In this document: in pieces, positions 44,670 to 53,931 of the stretch
How positions within the stretch are numbered: position 1 is the stretch's first letter
Layout of the letters: every line of letters begins with the position of its first letter
Assembly: GCF_001422245.1 (NCBI RefSeq)
Contig: NZ_LMMM01000001.1
Location: forward strand, 187,422 to 251,421
Direction of reading: 5' to 3'
Source: Rhizobium sp. Leaf262
GTDB lineage: Bacteria; Pseudomonadota; Alphaproteobacteria; Rhizobiales; Rhizobiaceae
Length of the DNA: 64,000 nt
The notes under the pieces: model-generated
What the model saw: the letters and a program-made list of their open reading frames with translations, nothing else
The model's database searches: none
What the model was told of the DNA's origin: nothing
Position numbers and translations under genes: made by a program

Positions 44670-45014
44670 AACCCTGCCCCTCGCACGCCATCATACCTTA
44701 AACGTCATCCACTGCCGTCTTGCCAACATGTTTGAACATTCAAGGAACGTGTGGAATAACAGCCAAATTCGCTTTTTGCCAGCGAAAACCCGGCACCTTC
44801 AGCGTGACATGCGAGGGCGAGGAACCGCCGAAATGCGAGGCCAAGTGTTGCATCCAGGATCAGCGGTGACCCGGACCGCTCACGCAAACGGCCAAGAATT
44901 CAAAATAATTTAAGCTTCAACAAAATTCTTGCGCATTCTTTTTTTTGCTCCTAGGCTCCGTCCCATCATTCGCATCCGCCTGTTCAGACAGCGCGATAAA
45001 AAGGGGAACATGGA
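44670..45014. promoter_or_regulatory. Divergent control region, MarR 1 / cyclase gene
   Basis: A 345-base gap. It contains TTGAA-CA-TTCAA (44732-44743), a short palindrome of the size MarR dimers bind. It also has an AT-rich stretch around 44905-44950 where the rightward promoter is likely. AGGGG at 45002-45006 is the ribosome-binding site of the cyclase gene. No gene is supported here. Confidence 0.45.
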
Positions 45015-45800
45015 ATGACAGATACAGCCACCATTTCTGCGCTTGCAACCGGCCTGCTCAAGGGCTCGATCAAGGTCGTTGACCTCACTGCACCACTGGG
45101 GCCGGACACGCCGGTTCTTTATCTTCCGCCGCAATTCGGCAAGAACACGCCCAATGTGAAGGTCCACACGATTTCCGCCTATGATCAGGATGGACCGTTC
45201 TGGGCATGGAACTGGCTGGAACTGGGCGAGCACACCGGCACCCATTTCGATGCGCCGAGCCACTGGATCACCGGCAAGGACAATCCATCCAACACCACGG
45301 ATACCATCGCGCCACAGAACTTCGTCGCGCCCGTGAACGTGATCGACCGCTCGAAGGAATCGGCTGAAAACGCGGATTATCTTCTGACCGTTGACAGCAT
45401 CAAGGAATGGGAAGCCGAGCATGGCGAGATCGAGGCTGGCACCTGGGTTGTGCTGCGCACCGACTGGTACAAGCGCAATGGCTCGACCGAGACCTTTCTG
45501 AACGCCGATGAAAATGGTCCGCATTCTCCGGGACCAACGGCGGAAGCCATCGAATATCTTCTGTCGAAGGGCATTATCGGCTGGGGTCAGGAAACGATTG
45601 GCACGGATGCCGGTTCTGCCGGTGGCATGAACCCGCCGTTCCCCGCCCACAATCTGATGCACAAGGCCAACAAATACGGTCTGGCAAGCCTGTGCCACCT
45701 CGATCAGCTGCCGCCAAAAGGTGCCATTCTGATCGCCGCACCGCTGAAACTTGTAAAAGGCACGGGCTCACCGGTCCGCGCTCTTGCCCTGATCGTCTGA
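45015..45800 (+). CDS. Cyclase-family metal amidohydrolase, isatin hydrolase-like
   Basis: A 261-residue enzyme of the kynurenine formamidase/cyclase superfamily. The metal motif is H73-T-G-T-H77-F-D79-x3-H83 in GEHTGTHFDAPSHW. The rest (VVDLTAPLGPDTPVLYLPP, KVHTISAYDQDGPFWAWNWLELG, FLNADENGPHSPGPTAEAIEYLLSKGIIGWG, GTDAGSAGGMNPPFPAHNLMH) resembles bacterial isatin hydrolase more than kynurenine formamidase, judged from memory. Isatin hydrolase opens isatin to isatinate in indole-3-acetate breakdown. The neighbouring aromatic-acid genes fit an indole/anthranilate theme, but other cyclic amides or lactones are possible. Confidence 0.85.
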   Translation: MTDTATISALATGLLKGSIKVVDLTAPLGPDTPVLYLPPQFGKNTPNVKVHTISAYDQDGPFWAWNWLELGEHTGTHFDAPSHWITGKDNPSNTTDTIAPQNFVAPVNVIDRSKESAENADYLLTVDSIKEWEAEHGEIEAGTWVVLRTDWYKRNGSTETFLNADENGPHSPGPTAEAIEYLLSKGIIGWGQETIGTDAGSAGGMNPPFPAHNLMHKANKYGLASLCHLDQLPPKGAILIAAPLKLVKGTGSPVRALALIV

Positions 45801-45811
45801 GACGATACAAA

Positions 45812-45847
45812 GCCAATGGCCTTGTCGAGAGCGTCAAGGCCATTGGC
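45812..45847 (+). terminator. 13-bp hairpin after the cyclase gene
   Basis: GCCAATGGCCTTG (45812-45824) and its exact complement (45835-45847) form a stem with a ten-base loop, 12 bases after the stop. No T-run follows, and the MarR 2 gene lies 92 bases further on. It may end or attenuate the transcript. Confidence 0.6.
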
Positions 45848-45938
45848 GCAGCACGTCTGCATGGAAGCCTGCCCTTCTATGAAGACGAGAGACGCCTACG
45901 CGAAGGCTGCCTCCTGAAATGACGTAAGGACAACAAGA

Positions 45939-46445
45939 ATGGAAAACGGATTTTCCGGCGCGGTTCTCGAAAACCCCGGTAAGCAGGAGAGCCGCATTCC
46001 AAGCCTGGGTGAGATCGGGCTGAACAATTTCGCGCCCTACATCATGAACCGCATCATGGCGCGGTGGAACGCCAATCTGTCCGAGGATTTGAAGGCCCGC
46101 GATATCACCACGGTGAAGATGCGGGCGCTGGCCGTTCTCAATGTTTCCACGTCGCTGACCATCAACGAATTGTCCATTTTCGCCGTCACCGAGCAGTCGA
46201 CAATGAGCCGCACTGTCGATGCTCTGGAGGAACAGGGCCTTATTCGCCGCACGCCGCGGCCGGATGATATGCGGGTTCGGGATGTGACGATTACTGATGA
46301 GGGCCGGGCGATGTTCGAAGACGTCTGGCCGATCATGTATGACGATTTGCGCCGCATGTTCAAAGACATAGATGACGATGAATATCGCGTCTTTCTGGGG
46401 ACGCTTCACAAAATTCTAAAGAATATTCGCAGACACGATATTTAA
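45939..46445 (+). CDS. MarR family regulator 2
   Basis: A 168-residue winged-helix protein: FAPYIMNRIMARWNANLSEDLKARDITTVKMRALAVLNVSTSLTINELSIFAVTEQSTMSRTVDALEEQGLIRRTPRPDDMRVRDVTITDEGRAMF-type architecture. It differs clearly from MarR 1, so the locus has two separate aromatic sensors. It is in line with the cyclase gene and convergent with the 11-gene minus-strand set, which it may control. Confidence 0.9.
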   Translation: MENGFSGAVLENPGKQESRIPSLGEIGLNNFAPYIMNRIMARWNANLSEDLKARDITTVKMRALAVLNVSTSLTINELSIFAVTEQSTMSRTVDALEEQGLIRRTPRPDDMRVRDVTITDEGRAMFEDVWPIMYDDLRRMFKDIDDDEYRVFLGTLHKILKNIRRHDI

Positions 46446-46482
46446 AAACCGGCGGGCAGGGGGCGCTGCTCGCCGATTCTGA

Positions 46483-47265
46483 TCAATCTTCAAAAATATT
46501 CGTCTGCGTTGCGACGTGTCTATATGCAGCACCTGCGGTAAAGCCGCCATCGATGACGAAGTCCTCGCCGGTGATGAAGCTGGATGCGTCGGATGCGAGG
46601 AAGAGAACGAGTTCGGCAATTTCCTCCGGCTTTCCGCTGCGCTTCATCGGCGTCATCTCGATCATGGGTTTGAGATGCGGGCTGCTGGCGTTGAGACCGG
46701 TCACGACGAGGCCGGGGCAGACGGCGTTCACGCGGATGTTCTTCGAGACAAGTTCCATGGCCGCGCTGCGGGTGAGGCCGCGCAGGCCCCATTTGCTGGC
46801 GGTATAGGCCGGGTCATAGTGGCCGGAGAAGCCGCTATTGGAGGAGATGTTGATGATGGAGCCACCGCCGCTTTGCGCCATGCGGTCGGTGACGGCCTGT
46901 ATGCCGAGAAAGGCACCGGTCAGATTGACCTTCAGCACCCGTTCCCAGGCTTCCAGACCTGTTGTGGCAACTGTCGAGCGGTTGATGATGCCGGCATTGT
47001 TGACGAGAATATCGATGCGGCCTTTCCATTCGACGGCGAGAGCAACCACACCTGCCCAGCTTGCCGGGTCGGTGACGTCGAGATGGATGAAGCGGGCTTC
47101 AAATCCCTCATCCTGCAGGGCCTGCGCCAAAGCGCGGCCTTCTTCGGCCAGCACATCGGCGATGATGACGGCGGCGCCCTTGGAGGCAAACAGCCGCGCT
47201 TCGGCTTCGCCCTGTCCACGTGCGCCGCCCGTGATGATGGCCAGACGGCCTTTGAGATCGGCCAT
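46483..47265 (-). CDS. Short-chain dehydrogenase/reductase 1
   Basis: A 260-residue classical SDR. The ATG at 47265 has GAGGG seven bases upstream; the frame also opens with TTG at 47271. The cofactor loop is TGGARGQGEAEA, then NNAGI, catalytic Ser in INISSNSGFSG and Y-x3-K in YTASKWGLRG. The C-terminal FVIDGGFTAG is standard. It is last in the minus-strand aromatic unit, two bases after the FAH-family gene. It probably oxidises or reduces a hydroxy/keto intermediate; the substrate is not shown. Confidence 0.9.
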   Translation of the reverse strand: MADLKGRLAIITGGARGQGEAEARLFASKGAAVIIADVLAEEGRALAQALQDEGFEARFIHLDVTDPASWAGVVALAVEWKGRIDILVNNAGIINRSTVATTGLEAWERVLKVNLTGAFLGIQAVTDRMAQSGGGSIINISSNSGFSGHYDPAYTASKWGLRGLTRSAAMELVSKNIRVNAVCPGLVVTGLNASSPHLKPMIEMTPMKRSGKPEEIAELVLFLASDASSFITGEDFVIDGGFTAGAAYRHVATQTNIFED

Positions 47266-47267
47266 GC

Positions 47268-48116
47268 TCAAGCCCTCGCTGCTATGGTTGTCTGGCGCTG
47301 CTCGCCAAGGCCTTCGATACCGAGTGTCATGACCTGACCTGGCTGAAGGAACACTGGAGTCGGCTTGATGCCCATGCCGACACCGGGTGGTGTGCCGGTG
47401 GCAATGACATCACCCGGCATCAACGTCATGAATTGGCTGATATAGTGGACGAGATGGGCAACACCGAAGATCATGGTGGAGGTGTTGCCGGTCTGGCGGC
47501 GCTGACCGTCGACATCGAGCCACAACGCTAGGTTCTGCGGATCGGCAACCTCGTCACGGGTGACCAGCCATGGGCCGATAGGTCCGAAGGTGTCGTGGCT
47601 CTTGCCCTTGGTCCACTGTCCGCCACGCTCCGACTGGAAGGCACGCTCGGACACGTCATTGACCACGCAGTAACCGGCGACATAAGACAGCGCATCGGCT
47701 TCGCTGACATATTTGGCGCGCTTGCCGATGACCACGCCAAGCTCGACCTCCCAGTCTGTCTTGGCGGAGGTACGGGGTATCTCGACATCGTCATTCGGGC
47801 CGACGACGGCGGTCGTTGCCTTCATGAACAGGATCGGCTCTGGCGGGGGCTCCTTGCCGGTTTCCTTGGCGTGATCGGCATAGTTCAGGCCAACGCAGAT
47901 GAACTTGCCGACATGGCCGACGCAGGCGCCGATGCGGTCAGCGGAAACGACCGGCAGGCTTGCCGGGTCGACGGCGCGAATGCGGGAGAGAGCCTCATCA
48001 CCCAGCGTTTCGCCTGCAATGTCAGTCACGATGCCGGAGAGATCGCGCAATGTGCCATCGTCTGCCAGAAGTGCGGGCTTTTCGGCGCCGATGGCCCCAA
48101 GTCTCAACAGTTTCAT
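47268..48116 (-). CDS. Fumarylacetoacetate hydrolase (FAH) family protein
   Basis: A 282-residue FAH-fold hydrolase. Metal ligands are the Glu pair in DWEVELGVVIGKRA and Asp in CVVNDVSERAFQ; the fold signature is NYADHAKETGKEPPPEPILFMKATTAVVGPNDD and GDVIATGTPPGVGMG. Members cleave C-C bonds of acylpyruvates or act as 2-keto-3-deoxy acid or ureidoglycolate lyases. Here it overlaps the cupin gene by ATGA and could hydrolyse a ring-cleavage product such as a fumarylpyruvate-like acid, if gentisate-like chemistry operates. Confidence 0.88.
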   Translation of the reverse strand: MKLLRLGAIGAEKPALLADDGTLRDLSGIVTDIAGETLGDEALSRIRAVDPASLPVVSADRIGACVGHVGKFICVGLNYADHAKETGKEPPPEPILFMKATTAVVGPNDDVEIPRTSAKTDWEVELGVVIGKRAKYVSEADALSYVAGYCVVNDVSERAFQSERGGQWTKGKSHDTFGPIGPWLVTRDEVADPQNLALWLDVDGQRRQTGNTSTMIFGVAHLVHYISQFMTLMPGDVIATGTPPGVGMGIKPTPVFLQPGQVMTLGIEGLGEQRQTTIAARA

Positions 48117-48541
48117 TCTGCTCTCCTGAAGCCAACGAGAACGCTGTCATCGACGTCGGGCAGATTGACGACGATGTTGTCGGGCGTGCGGGTCGTCAGC
48201 CAGACCAGCTCTTCCGTGGTGGACATGTTGACTTCGATATGCGGCCAGTTGGGTGGCACGAAGATGAAGTCGCCTTCCTCCATGTCGAGGAACTCCTGCC
48301 AGTTCTCGCCAAAATAGATTCGCGCCTTGCCTTTCAGTACATAGCCGCCGGTCTCGGCCTCACCATGGTGGTGGGGATAGGAGCGATAGCCGGGGTCGTT
48401 GGAGACCTTGCCGAACCAGATCTTGGTGGCGGGCGTGTGCTGCGGGCTGACGCCGGAGATGCGCACGCAGCCGCCGGACTGGCCGGTTCCTGTGTCTTCC
48501 TCACCCTTGCGGGTAATCACGGGCCTGACGTTGCTGGTCAT
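48113..48541 (-). CDS. Single-domain cupin protein
   Basis: A 142-residue cupin barrel: SYPHHHGEAETGGYVLKGKARIYFGENWQEFLDMEEGDFIFVPPNWPHIEVNMS. The HHH-x3-E and later PHIEVN supply a 3-His/1-Glu metal site, so an enzyme is possible. It is far shorter than gentisate 1,2-dioxygenase (about 350 residues), yet small cupins are known as dioxygenases or isomerases. It sits between the RidA and FAH genes of an aromatic operon, which makes it the only visible candidate for an oxygen-dependent ring-opening step. That is inference. Confidence 0.8.
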   Translation of the reverse strand: MTSNVRPVITRKGEEDTGTGQSGGCVRISGVSPQHTPATKIWFGKVSNDPGYRSYPHHHGEAETGGYVLKGKARIYFGENWQEFLDMEEGDFIFVPPNWPHIEVNMSTTEELVWLTTRTPDNIVVNLPDVDDSVLVGFRRAE

Positions 48542-48568
48542 CGAATTCTCCTCCTCTTTGAATGGTGA

Positions 48569-48967
48569 TCAGTCCGGCACGACGGCCAGCGACTGGATCT
48601 CGATCTTGGCGCGGTCTTCCATCAGCGCCACGACCTGCACGGCGGCCATGGGCGGGAAGTGGCGACCGATGATCTCGCGGTAGATGGCGCCGATTTCCCG
48701 CATACGGGATTTGTAGGCCTCGCGGTCGGTAAAATACCATGTCATCTGAATGAGGTGCTCTGGCTTCGCGTTGGCGGCTTCCAGAACACTGACGATGTTC
48801 AGAAGCGTCTGGCGCACCTGATCGACAAAATCGTCGGAATGGAACTGGCAATGTTCATCCCAGCCGATCTGGCCGCCGACCTGAACGATGCGCCCACGGG
48901 CGCTGATGCCGTTGGAATAGCCGATGGGCTTTGCCCATCCGTCCGGCTGGATGATTTCATGCATCAT
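48569..48967 (-). CDS. RidA/YjgF family protein 2
   Basis: A 132-residue RidA-fold protein: GISARGRIVQVGGQIGWDEHCQFHSDDFVDQVRQTLLNIVSVLEAANAKPEHLIQMTWYFTDREAYKSR and a PMAAVQVVALMEDRAKIEIQSLAVV end. Such proteins are common in aminobenzoyl and amino-muconate pathways, where they deaminate enamine intermediates. Its start lies 11 bases inside the thioesterase gene end. It is only distantly like the RidA at 39815. Confidence 0.85.
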   Translation of the reverse strand: MMHEIIQPDGWAKPIGYSNGISARGRIVQVGGQIGWDEHCQFHSDDFVDQVRQTLLNIVSVLEAANAKPEHLIQMTWYFTDREAYKSRMREIGAIYREIIGRHFPPMAAVQVVALMEDRAKIEIQSLAVVPD

Positions 48968-49376
48968 GTCTTGGCTCCAGATAACGTGTCAGGCCTGCGC
49001 GGATATCGTCGGGCCAGGGATGGGATTTATGGTCGGTCAGGGATGTCATCACGATGCGCTGGCGCACCGTCCAGATGATGTCGCCGTTAACGGTCACGAT
49101 GGTTTCCAGATCGAGAGAGGCGCGACCGATGGATCGAACATGCACGGCGAAATCCAGGACATCGCCGTAGACGGCTGGCTTCTTGAACTCGAGGTTCATG
49201 GTCACGGTCGGCAAGCCCAGCTTGCGCTCGAACATGATCTCTTTCCAGGTGACGCCAAAGGAGGCGAACATCGCCTCGTTCACGTCGACCAGCATCGACA
49301 GATAGGCCGGATGGTAGGCGATCCCGGTCAGGTCGCAATCGCCAAAACGCATCGGCTTGGAATGGGTATAGGGCAT
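48957..49376 (-). CDS. Hotdog-fold thioesterase (4-HBT family)
   Basis: A 139-residue single hotdog protein: MRFGDCDLTGIAYHPAYLSMLVDVNEAMFASFGVTW contains the aspartate and helix of the 4-hydroxybenzoyl-CoA thioesterase group, and LEFKKPAVYGDVLDFAVHVRSIGRASLDLETIVTVNG is the second half. It hydrolyses an acyl-CoA, very likely an aromatic one given the hydroxylase fusion two genes upstream. It overlaps the RidA gene and follows SDR 2 by 24 bases. Confidence 0.85.
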   Translation of the reverse strand: MPYTHSKPMRFGDCDLTGIAYHPAYLSMLVDVNEAMFASFGVTWKEIMFERKLGLPTVTMNLEFKKPAVYGDVLDFAVHVRSIGRASLDLETIVTVNGDIIWTVRQRIVMTSLTDHKSHPWPDDIRAGLTRYLEPRHDA

Positions 49377-49400
49377 GTGTCTTCTCGCTTTTTAACTCGC

Positions 49401-50186
49401 TCAGCCAACCATGATTTCGCCACCGGCAATGGCGATGGCTTGGCCCGTGATCGAGCCTGCGCCTGATGAGGCCAGCCACAAGACGGTATCGGCCACCTCC
49501 TGCGGCTGGATCAGGCGGGCTTGAGGGTTGGATTTGGTGAACTCGGCAAGCGCCTCATCACGGCTGCGACCGGTCCTTTCCATTATCGTCTCCAGCGCAC
49601 GCTGGATGATCGGCGTATCGGTAAAGCCGGGGCAGACGGCATTGACCGTCACGCCCTTTTTGGCCAGCTCCAGCGCCAAGGCCCGCGTCATGCCGATGAC
49701 GCCATGCTTGGCGGCGCAATAGGCAGAGACATAGGCATAGCCGGTCAAACCCGCCGTGGACGCTATGTTGACGATACGGGCGCCGGCACCATGGGCTTTC
49801 AGATCGGCAAGGGTCGCCTGCGTGACGTTGAAGACGCCGGTCAGATCGACCGACAGCACATGGCTCCACATGTCGAGCGTGGTCTTCTCGAAGGACGCAC
49901 TTGGTGCCTCCCCGGCATTATTCACCAGAATTGAGATAGCCCCGAACGTTTTCCGTGCTGTCTCCAAACCTTTGGCAATGGCGTCCGGCTGGGTGACATC
50001 GAAGCCATCGAGAACGAGGCAGTTGCTGCCGATTGCGGCGGCCACATCCTCCAGCGGCTGGCGGCGGCGACCGGCGAGCGTCACCTTGGCTCCGGCTTTC
50101 GCCAGCGTCATGGCAATGGCCGCACCGATGCCGCTTCCGGCTCCAGTCACCAGCGCGTGGTGGCCTTCAAGGGTCTGCGTTACCAT
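49401..50186 (-). CDS. Short-chain dehydrogenase/reductase 2
   Basis: A 261-residue classical SDR: TGAGSGIGAAIAMTLAKAGA cofactor loop, NNAGEAP, Ser in VNIASTAGLTG and Y-x3-K in SAYCAAKHGVIGMTRALALELAKKGVTVNAVCPGFTDTPI. It resembles 3-hydroxybutyrate dehydrogenases and the hydroxyacyl-CoA dehydrogenases of aerobic aminobenzoate operons. It starts seven bases after the hydroxylase-fusion stop, so it probably works on the dearomatised or hydroxy-acyl product. Confidence 0.9.
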   Translation of the reverse strand: MVTQTLEGHHALVTGAGSGIGAAIAMTLAKAGAKVTLAGRRRQPLEDVAAAIGSNCLVLDGFDVTQPDAIAKGLETARKTFGAISILVNNAGEAPSASFEKTTLDMWSHVLSVDLTGVFNVTQATLADLKAHGAGARIVNIASTAGLTGYAYVSAYCAAKHGVIGMTRALALELAKKGVTVNAVCPGFTDTPIIQRALETIMERTGRSRDEALAEFTKSNPQARLIQPQEVADTVLWLASSGAGSITGQAIAIAGGEIMVG

Positions 50187-50193
50187 GTCAGCC

Positions 50194-52506
50194 TCACTTT
50201 GCCGCCGCTGCGCGCTCGAGATTGGCTTCGTACTGGCCTTTCGCCGACATATATTGCTTCGGCCAAGTTATGGATTTCAGGCCAATTTTTGCGGCTTCAT
50301 GCAGAGCCCAGGACGGATCGGCAAGATGCGGACGGGCAACGGCGCACAGATCCGCACGACCGGCCGAGATGATCGAATTGGCATGATCTGCTTCCGAGAT
50401 CGCGCCAACGGCTATGGTCGGAATGCCGATTTCGTTGCGGATCTTGTCGGAGAAGGGCGTCTGGAACAGGCGGCCATAGACGGGCTTTTCTTCCTTCGAC
50501 ACCTGACCCGAGGAGCAGTCGATCAGATCGGCTCCCGCATCCTTGAACATCTGGGCATAGATCGCCGCATCATCGGGCGTATTGCCGCCCTCTGCCCAGT
50601 CATGGCAGGACAGGCGAACTGATATCGGCTTGTTTTCAGGCCAGGCAGCACGCACCGCTGCAAAGACTTCCAGCGGATAGCGCGCCATGTTCTCATGGCT
50701 GCCACCGTATTCGTCGTCACGACGATTGGTGAGTGGCGACAGGAAGCTCGACAGCAGATAGCCATGGGCGCAGTGCAGTTCCAGCCAGTCGGCCCCGGTC
50801 TCAGCCGCACGCCTGGTGGCGGCAACGAAGTCGGCCTTGACGCGGTCCATATCGGCCCGGTCCATCGCCTTGGGCACAACGCTGTGTTTCAGATAGGGAA
50901 GGGCGGATGCCGAGAACAGAGGCCACGCACCTGTTTCCAGCGGCTGGTCGATGCCCTCCCAAGCCAGTTTCGTCGCGCCCTTGCGTCCGGCATGGCCCAG
51001 CTGAATGCCGACCTTGGCGGCACTGTTGGCATGGGCAAAATCCACGAACCGTTTCCAGCCCGCAATCTGCTCGTCGTTCCAAAGCCCGAGGCAGCCGGGG
51101 GTGATGCGGGCGTCTGGCGATACGCAGGTCATCTCGGCAAAGACCAGACCCGCGCCACCCATGGCGCGCGCGCCCAGATGCACCATGTGGAAATCATCGA
51201 GCAAACCATCGGTCGCCGAATACATCGCCATCGGCGACACGACGATGCGGTTGGCAAGCGTGGTGCCGCGCAGCGTGTAGGGCGTAAACATCGGTGGTAG
51301 GCAGCGCTCATTGTCCTTGACCTGCAGGCCGGATTGCTGGGCAAACCAGTGCTCATAGCCCTCCAGCCATTCCTTGTCGCGCAGACGCAGGTTCTCGTGG
51401 CTGATGCGCTGCGAGCGGGTCAGCATCGAATACATGAACTGTTCGGGCGGCAGCGTATCGGCATAACGCTGCCCCACCACTTCGAACCATTCCATGGCGT
51501 TGCGTGCTGCATTCTGAATGCGGGCCACATCGACCCGGCGGATGTCCTCATAGGTTTTGAGAACGTCTGGAATGGTGTCCTTGCCGTGGCCAGCCTTGTT
51601 GAACTGGTTGGCGAGCTCGATGGCATCGTCAATCGCCAGCTTGGTGCCGGAGCCGATGGCAAAATGGGCGGTGTGAGCGGCATCGCCCATCAGCACGACA
51701 TGCGAATTGCCGTTAAAATGGCTCCACTTGCCGCAGATCAGCCGGGTAAAGTTGAGCCAGGCGCTGCCCCGCATGTGGCGCGCATTGGTCATCAGTTCCG
51801 AACCCTCGAGCGTCTCGGCAAACAGATCCTGACAGAAGTCGATCGATTGCTGCTGGTCCATCTGGCCCAGCCCATGCGCCTGATAGGCCTCCTCCGTCGT
51901 CTCGATGATGAAGGTCGAGGTGTTCTCATCGAACTTGTAGATATGCGCCTGGAACCAGCCATGGTCGGTCTTGCGGAAGTCGAAGGTGAAGGCGTCGAAC
52001 AGCTTGTTGGTGCCAAGCCAGATATAACGGTTGGGCCGCACCACCAGATCAGGCTCGAAAATCTCGGTATATTTGTTGCGAATCTTCGAGTTCAAACCGT
52101 CCGACACGATCAGAAGATCGGCGTCTGGATATTGCAGATCGCTCTCGACCTCTGTTTCGAACACCAGCTCCACGCCCAGCGCTTCGCAGCGCGCCTGCAA
52201 GATGTTGAGCAGCTTCTTGCGCCCAATGCCGACAAAGCCATGGCCGGTGGTGCGCTGGCGCGTGCCCTTGAACAGCACCTCGATGTCGTCCCAGTGGTTG
52301 AACGCCTGCTGGATCTCGTCGGCACTCTCCTTGTCCCAGACCTGCATCGACGCCATGGTCTGATCGGAAAACACGACGCCCCAGCCGAAGGTGTCATAGG
52401 GACGGTTGCGCTCGACCACAGTCACCTGATGCTCGGGGTGCAGCTTCTTCATCAACAGTGCAAAATACAGCCCCGCAGGACCTCCACCGATACAGACGAT
52501 ACGCAT
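50194..52506 (-). CDS. Flavin monooxygenase / Old Yellow Enzyme fusion (salicylyl-CoA or aminobenzoyl-CoA type)
   Basis: A 770-residue two-domain flavoprotein. Residues 1-380 are a class-A FAD monooxygenase ([59 protein letters not shown]). Residues about 400-765 are an FMN NADH:flavin oxidoreductase barrel ([74 protein letters not shown]). This is the arrangement of 2-aminobenzoyl-CoA monooxygenase/reductase and of proteins annotated salicylyl-CoA 5-hydroxylase. The first domain would hydroxylate the CoA-linked ring and the second could reduce it. No CoA ligase gene is in the window. Confidence 0.9.
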   Translation of the reverse strand: MRIVCIGGGPAGLYFALLMKKLHPEHQVTVVERNRPYDTFGWGVVFSDQTMASMQVWDKESADEIQQAFNHWDDIEVLFKGTRQRTTGHGFVGIGRKKLLNILQARCEALGVELVFETEVESDLQYPDADLLIVSDGLNSKIRNKYTEIFEPDLVVRPNRYIWLGTNKLFDAFTFDFRKTDHGWFQAHIYKFDENTSTFIIETTEEAYQAHGLGQMDQQQSIDFCQDLFAETLEGSELMTNARHMRGSAWLNFTRLICGKWSHFNGNSHVVLMGDAAHTAHFAIGSGTKLAIDDAIELANQFNKAGHGKDTIPDVLKTYEDIRRVDVARIQNAARNAMEWFEVVGQRYADTLPPEQFMYSMLTRSQRISHENLRLRDKEWLEGYEHWFAQQSGLQVKDNERCLPPMFTPYTLRGTTLANRIVVSPMAMYSATDGLLDDFHMVHLGARAMGGAGLVFAEMTCVSPDARITPGCLGLWNDEQIAGWKRFVDFAHANSAAKVGIQLGHAGRKGATKLAWEGIDQPLETGAWPLFSASALPYLKHSVVPKAMDRADMDRVKADFVAATRRAAETGADWLELHCAHGYLLSSFLSPLTNRRDDEYGGSHENMARYPLEVFAAVRAAWPENKPISVRLSCHDWAEGGNTPDDAAIYAQMFKDAGADLIDCSSGQVSKEEKPVYGRLFQTPFSDKIRNEIGIPTIAVGAISEADHANSIISAGRADLCAVARPHLADPSWALHEAAKIGLKSITWPKQYMSAKGQYEANLERAAAAK

Positions 52507-52637
52507 GTAACCCTCCGCGGTTTTCGACTTGAATGTCGAGGAAGCAATTTATTTGAAGGTTAAAGTAAATTTGCAAATCGGCGTTGTCAATCGAAAGACG
52601 CTCAATTTCGCGAAATAGTTTAGGCTTGAAATACCAA

Positions 52638-52670
52638 GCGGCCCAACCACGCTTGAGGTGGGCGGGCCGC
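52638..52670 (-). terminator. Hairpin after aminotransferase gene
   Basis: GCGGCCC (52638-52644) pairs with GGGCCGC (52664-52670), and inside it CCAC pairs with GTGG around a seven-base loop. It lies eight bases after the minus-strand aminotransferase stop (52679), separating it from the hydroxylase fusion unit. Confidence 0.65.
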
Positions 52671-52678
52671 CAAGATTT

Positions 52679-53884
52679 TCAGCGCAAAGCGTTTACCATG
52701 CGGTCCACGGCTTTCTTGAGCCGTGCCTGGTCCCGGAACACGCAGAGACGGATGAAACCGTTCGAGGCGTCGCCGAAGAGATGGCCGGGAGCGAGCCCGA
52801 CGCGTGCTTTTTCGAGGATCATCGTGCAGGCTTCGCGGGCATCCGGCACGCCATCGAGGCTGAAGAAGGCATACATGCCGCCCTGTGGCTTTTCAGGCAG
52901 AATGATGGAGTTGATCTGCGACAGGCCGTCATAGACGATATCGAGACCCGTCTTCACACGGTCGCGAATATCGGCCACCAATGGCTCACCCTGTTCGATG
53001 GCAGCAACCGCGCCTGCCTGAATGATCGGCGATGTGCCGCTGTTGATATATTGCGTCATGGCCGCAACCTGATCGGCAACGCTTTTCGGATGCGTCAGCC
53101 AGCCGACGCGCCAGCCCGTCATCGCCCAGGCCTTGGAAAAGCTGTTGATGGTGATGACGCGATCTTCTTCATCGCAGATGGGTAGCATGGAGGGCGCGAC
53201 ATTGCCCTTGAAATAAAGCCGTCCATAGACTTCGTCCGAGATGATCCAGATGCCGGTGCGGCGGCTGAATTCCAAGAGCGCTGCCATTTCTTCTGCTGTT
53301 GCCGTCCAGCCGGTTGGGTTGGCGGGCGTGGAGAGGAAGATGGCGCGGGTGCGCGCATCGCAGGAGGCGAAGAGCTTATCCAGATCCAGATGCCAGCCAT
53401 TGTCATAGTTCAGCGAGACAGGGCGGGGCTCGGCACCCAGCAGATGGATGGCGTTGTGAATATTGGGCCATTGCGGCGCGACATAGACCACATTCGTGCC
53501 GACCTCGGCAATCAGGGCCAGCGCGATGTAAAGCGCCTGCATGCCACCAGGCGCGACCGTGGTGCAGGCCAGATCGATGGGACGTCCATGCAGTTTCGAC
53601 TGATATTCGCTGAGTGCGGCCTTCAGCCTGTTGGTGCCGCGCATATCCGGCACATAGAAGGTTTCGCCGTCATCCAGCGCCTTTTTCGCGGCTTCGCGGA
53701 TGAAGGACGGCGTGACCATGTCACCCTCGCCATACCAGAGCGCGATGACGTCTTCGAGCTTGGCCGCACGCACGGCAAGGGCCGCGATATTTTCGGTGTG
53801 CAGATCCTTGATCTGGTCTCTGATACCGCTGAAAGCGGTCAATGCGCGGTTCTTCGCCGCAATCTGGCTGTCCATGAAAGACAT
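52679..53884 (-). CDS. PLP aminotransferase, class I/II
   Basis: A 401-residue fold-type-I aminotransferase. The ATG at 53884 follows GGGAG. The PLP lysine is K251 in NSFSKAWAMTGWRVGW; NPTG is at 189-192 and D217/Y220 in ISDEVYG contact the cofactor. Substrate groove YVPDMRGTNRLKAALSEY fits aspartate/aromatic-type members. It follows the M20 hydrolase gene, so it may transaminate the amino acid released from an imported conjugate; this is inference. Confidence 0.9.
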   Translation of the reverse strand: MSFMDSQIAAKNRALTAFSGIRDQIKDLHTENIAALAVRAAKLEDVIALWYGEGDMVTPSFIREAAKKALDDGETFYVPDMRGTNRLKAALSEYQSKLHGRPIDLACTTVAPGGMQALYIALALIAEVGTNVVYVAPQWPNIHNAIHLLGAEPRPVSLNYDNGWHLDLDKLFASCDARTRAIFLSTPANPTGWTATAEEMAALLEFSRRTGIWIISDEVYGRLYFKGNVAPSMLPICDEEDRVITINSFSKAWAMTGWRVGWLTHPKSVADQVAAMTQYINSGTSPIIQAGAVAAIEQGEPLVADIRDRVKTGLDIVYDGLSQINSIILPEKPQGGMYAFFSLDGVPDAREACTMILEKARVGLAPGHLFGDASNGFIRLCVFRDQARLKKAVDRMVNALR

Positions 53885-53931
53885 GTGGTTCTCCCTTTCG
53901 TGACGTGTCCCCGTTTCATCGGGGAATGTGG

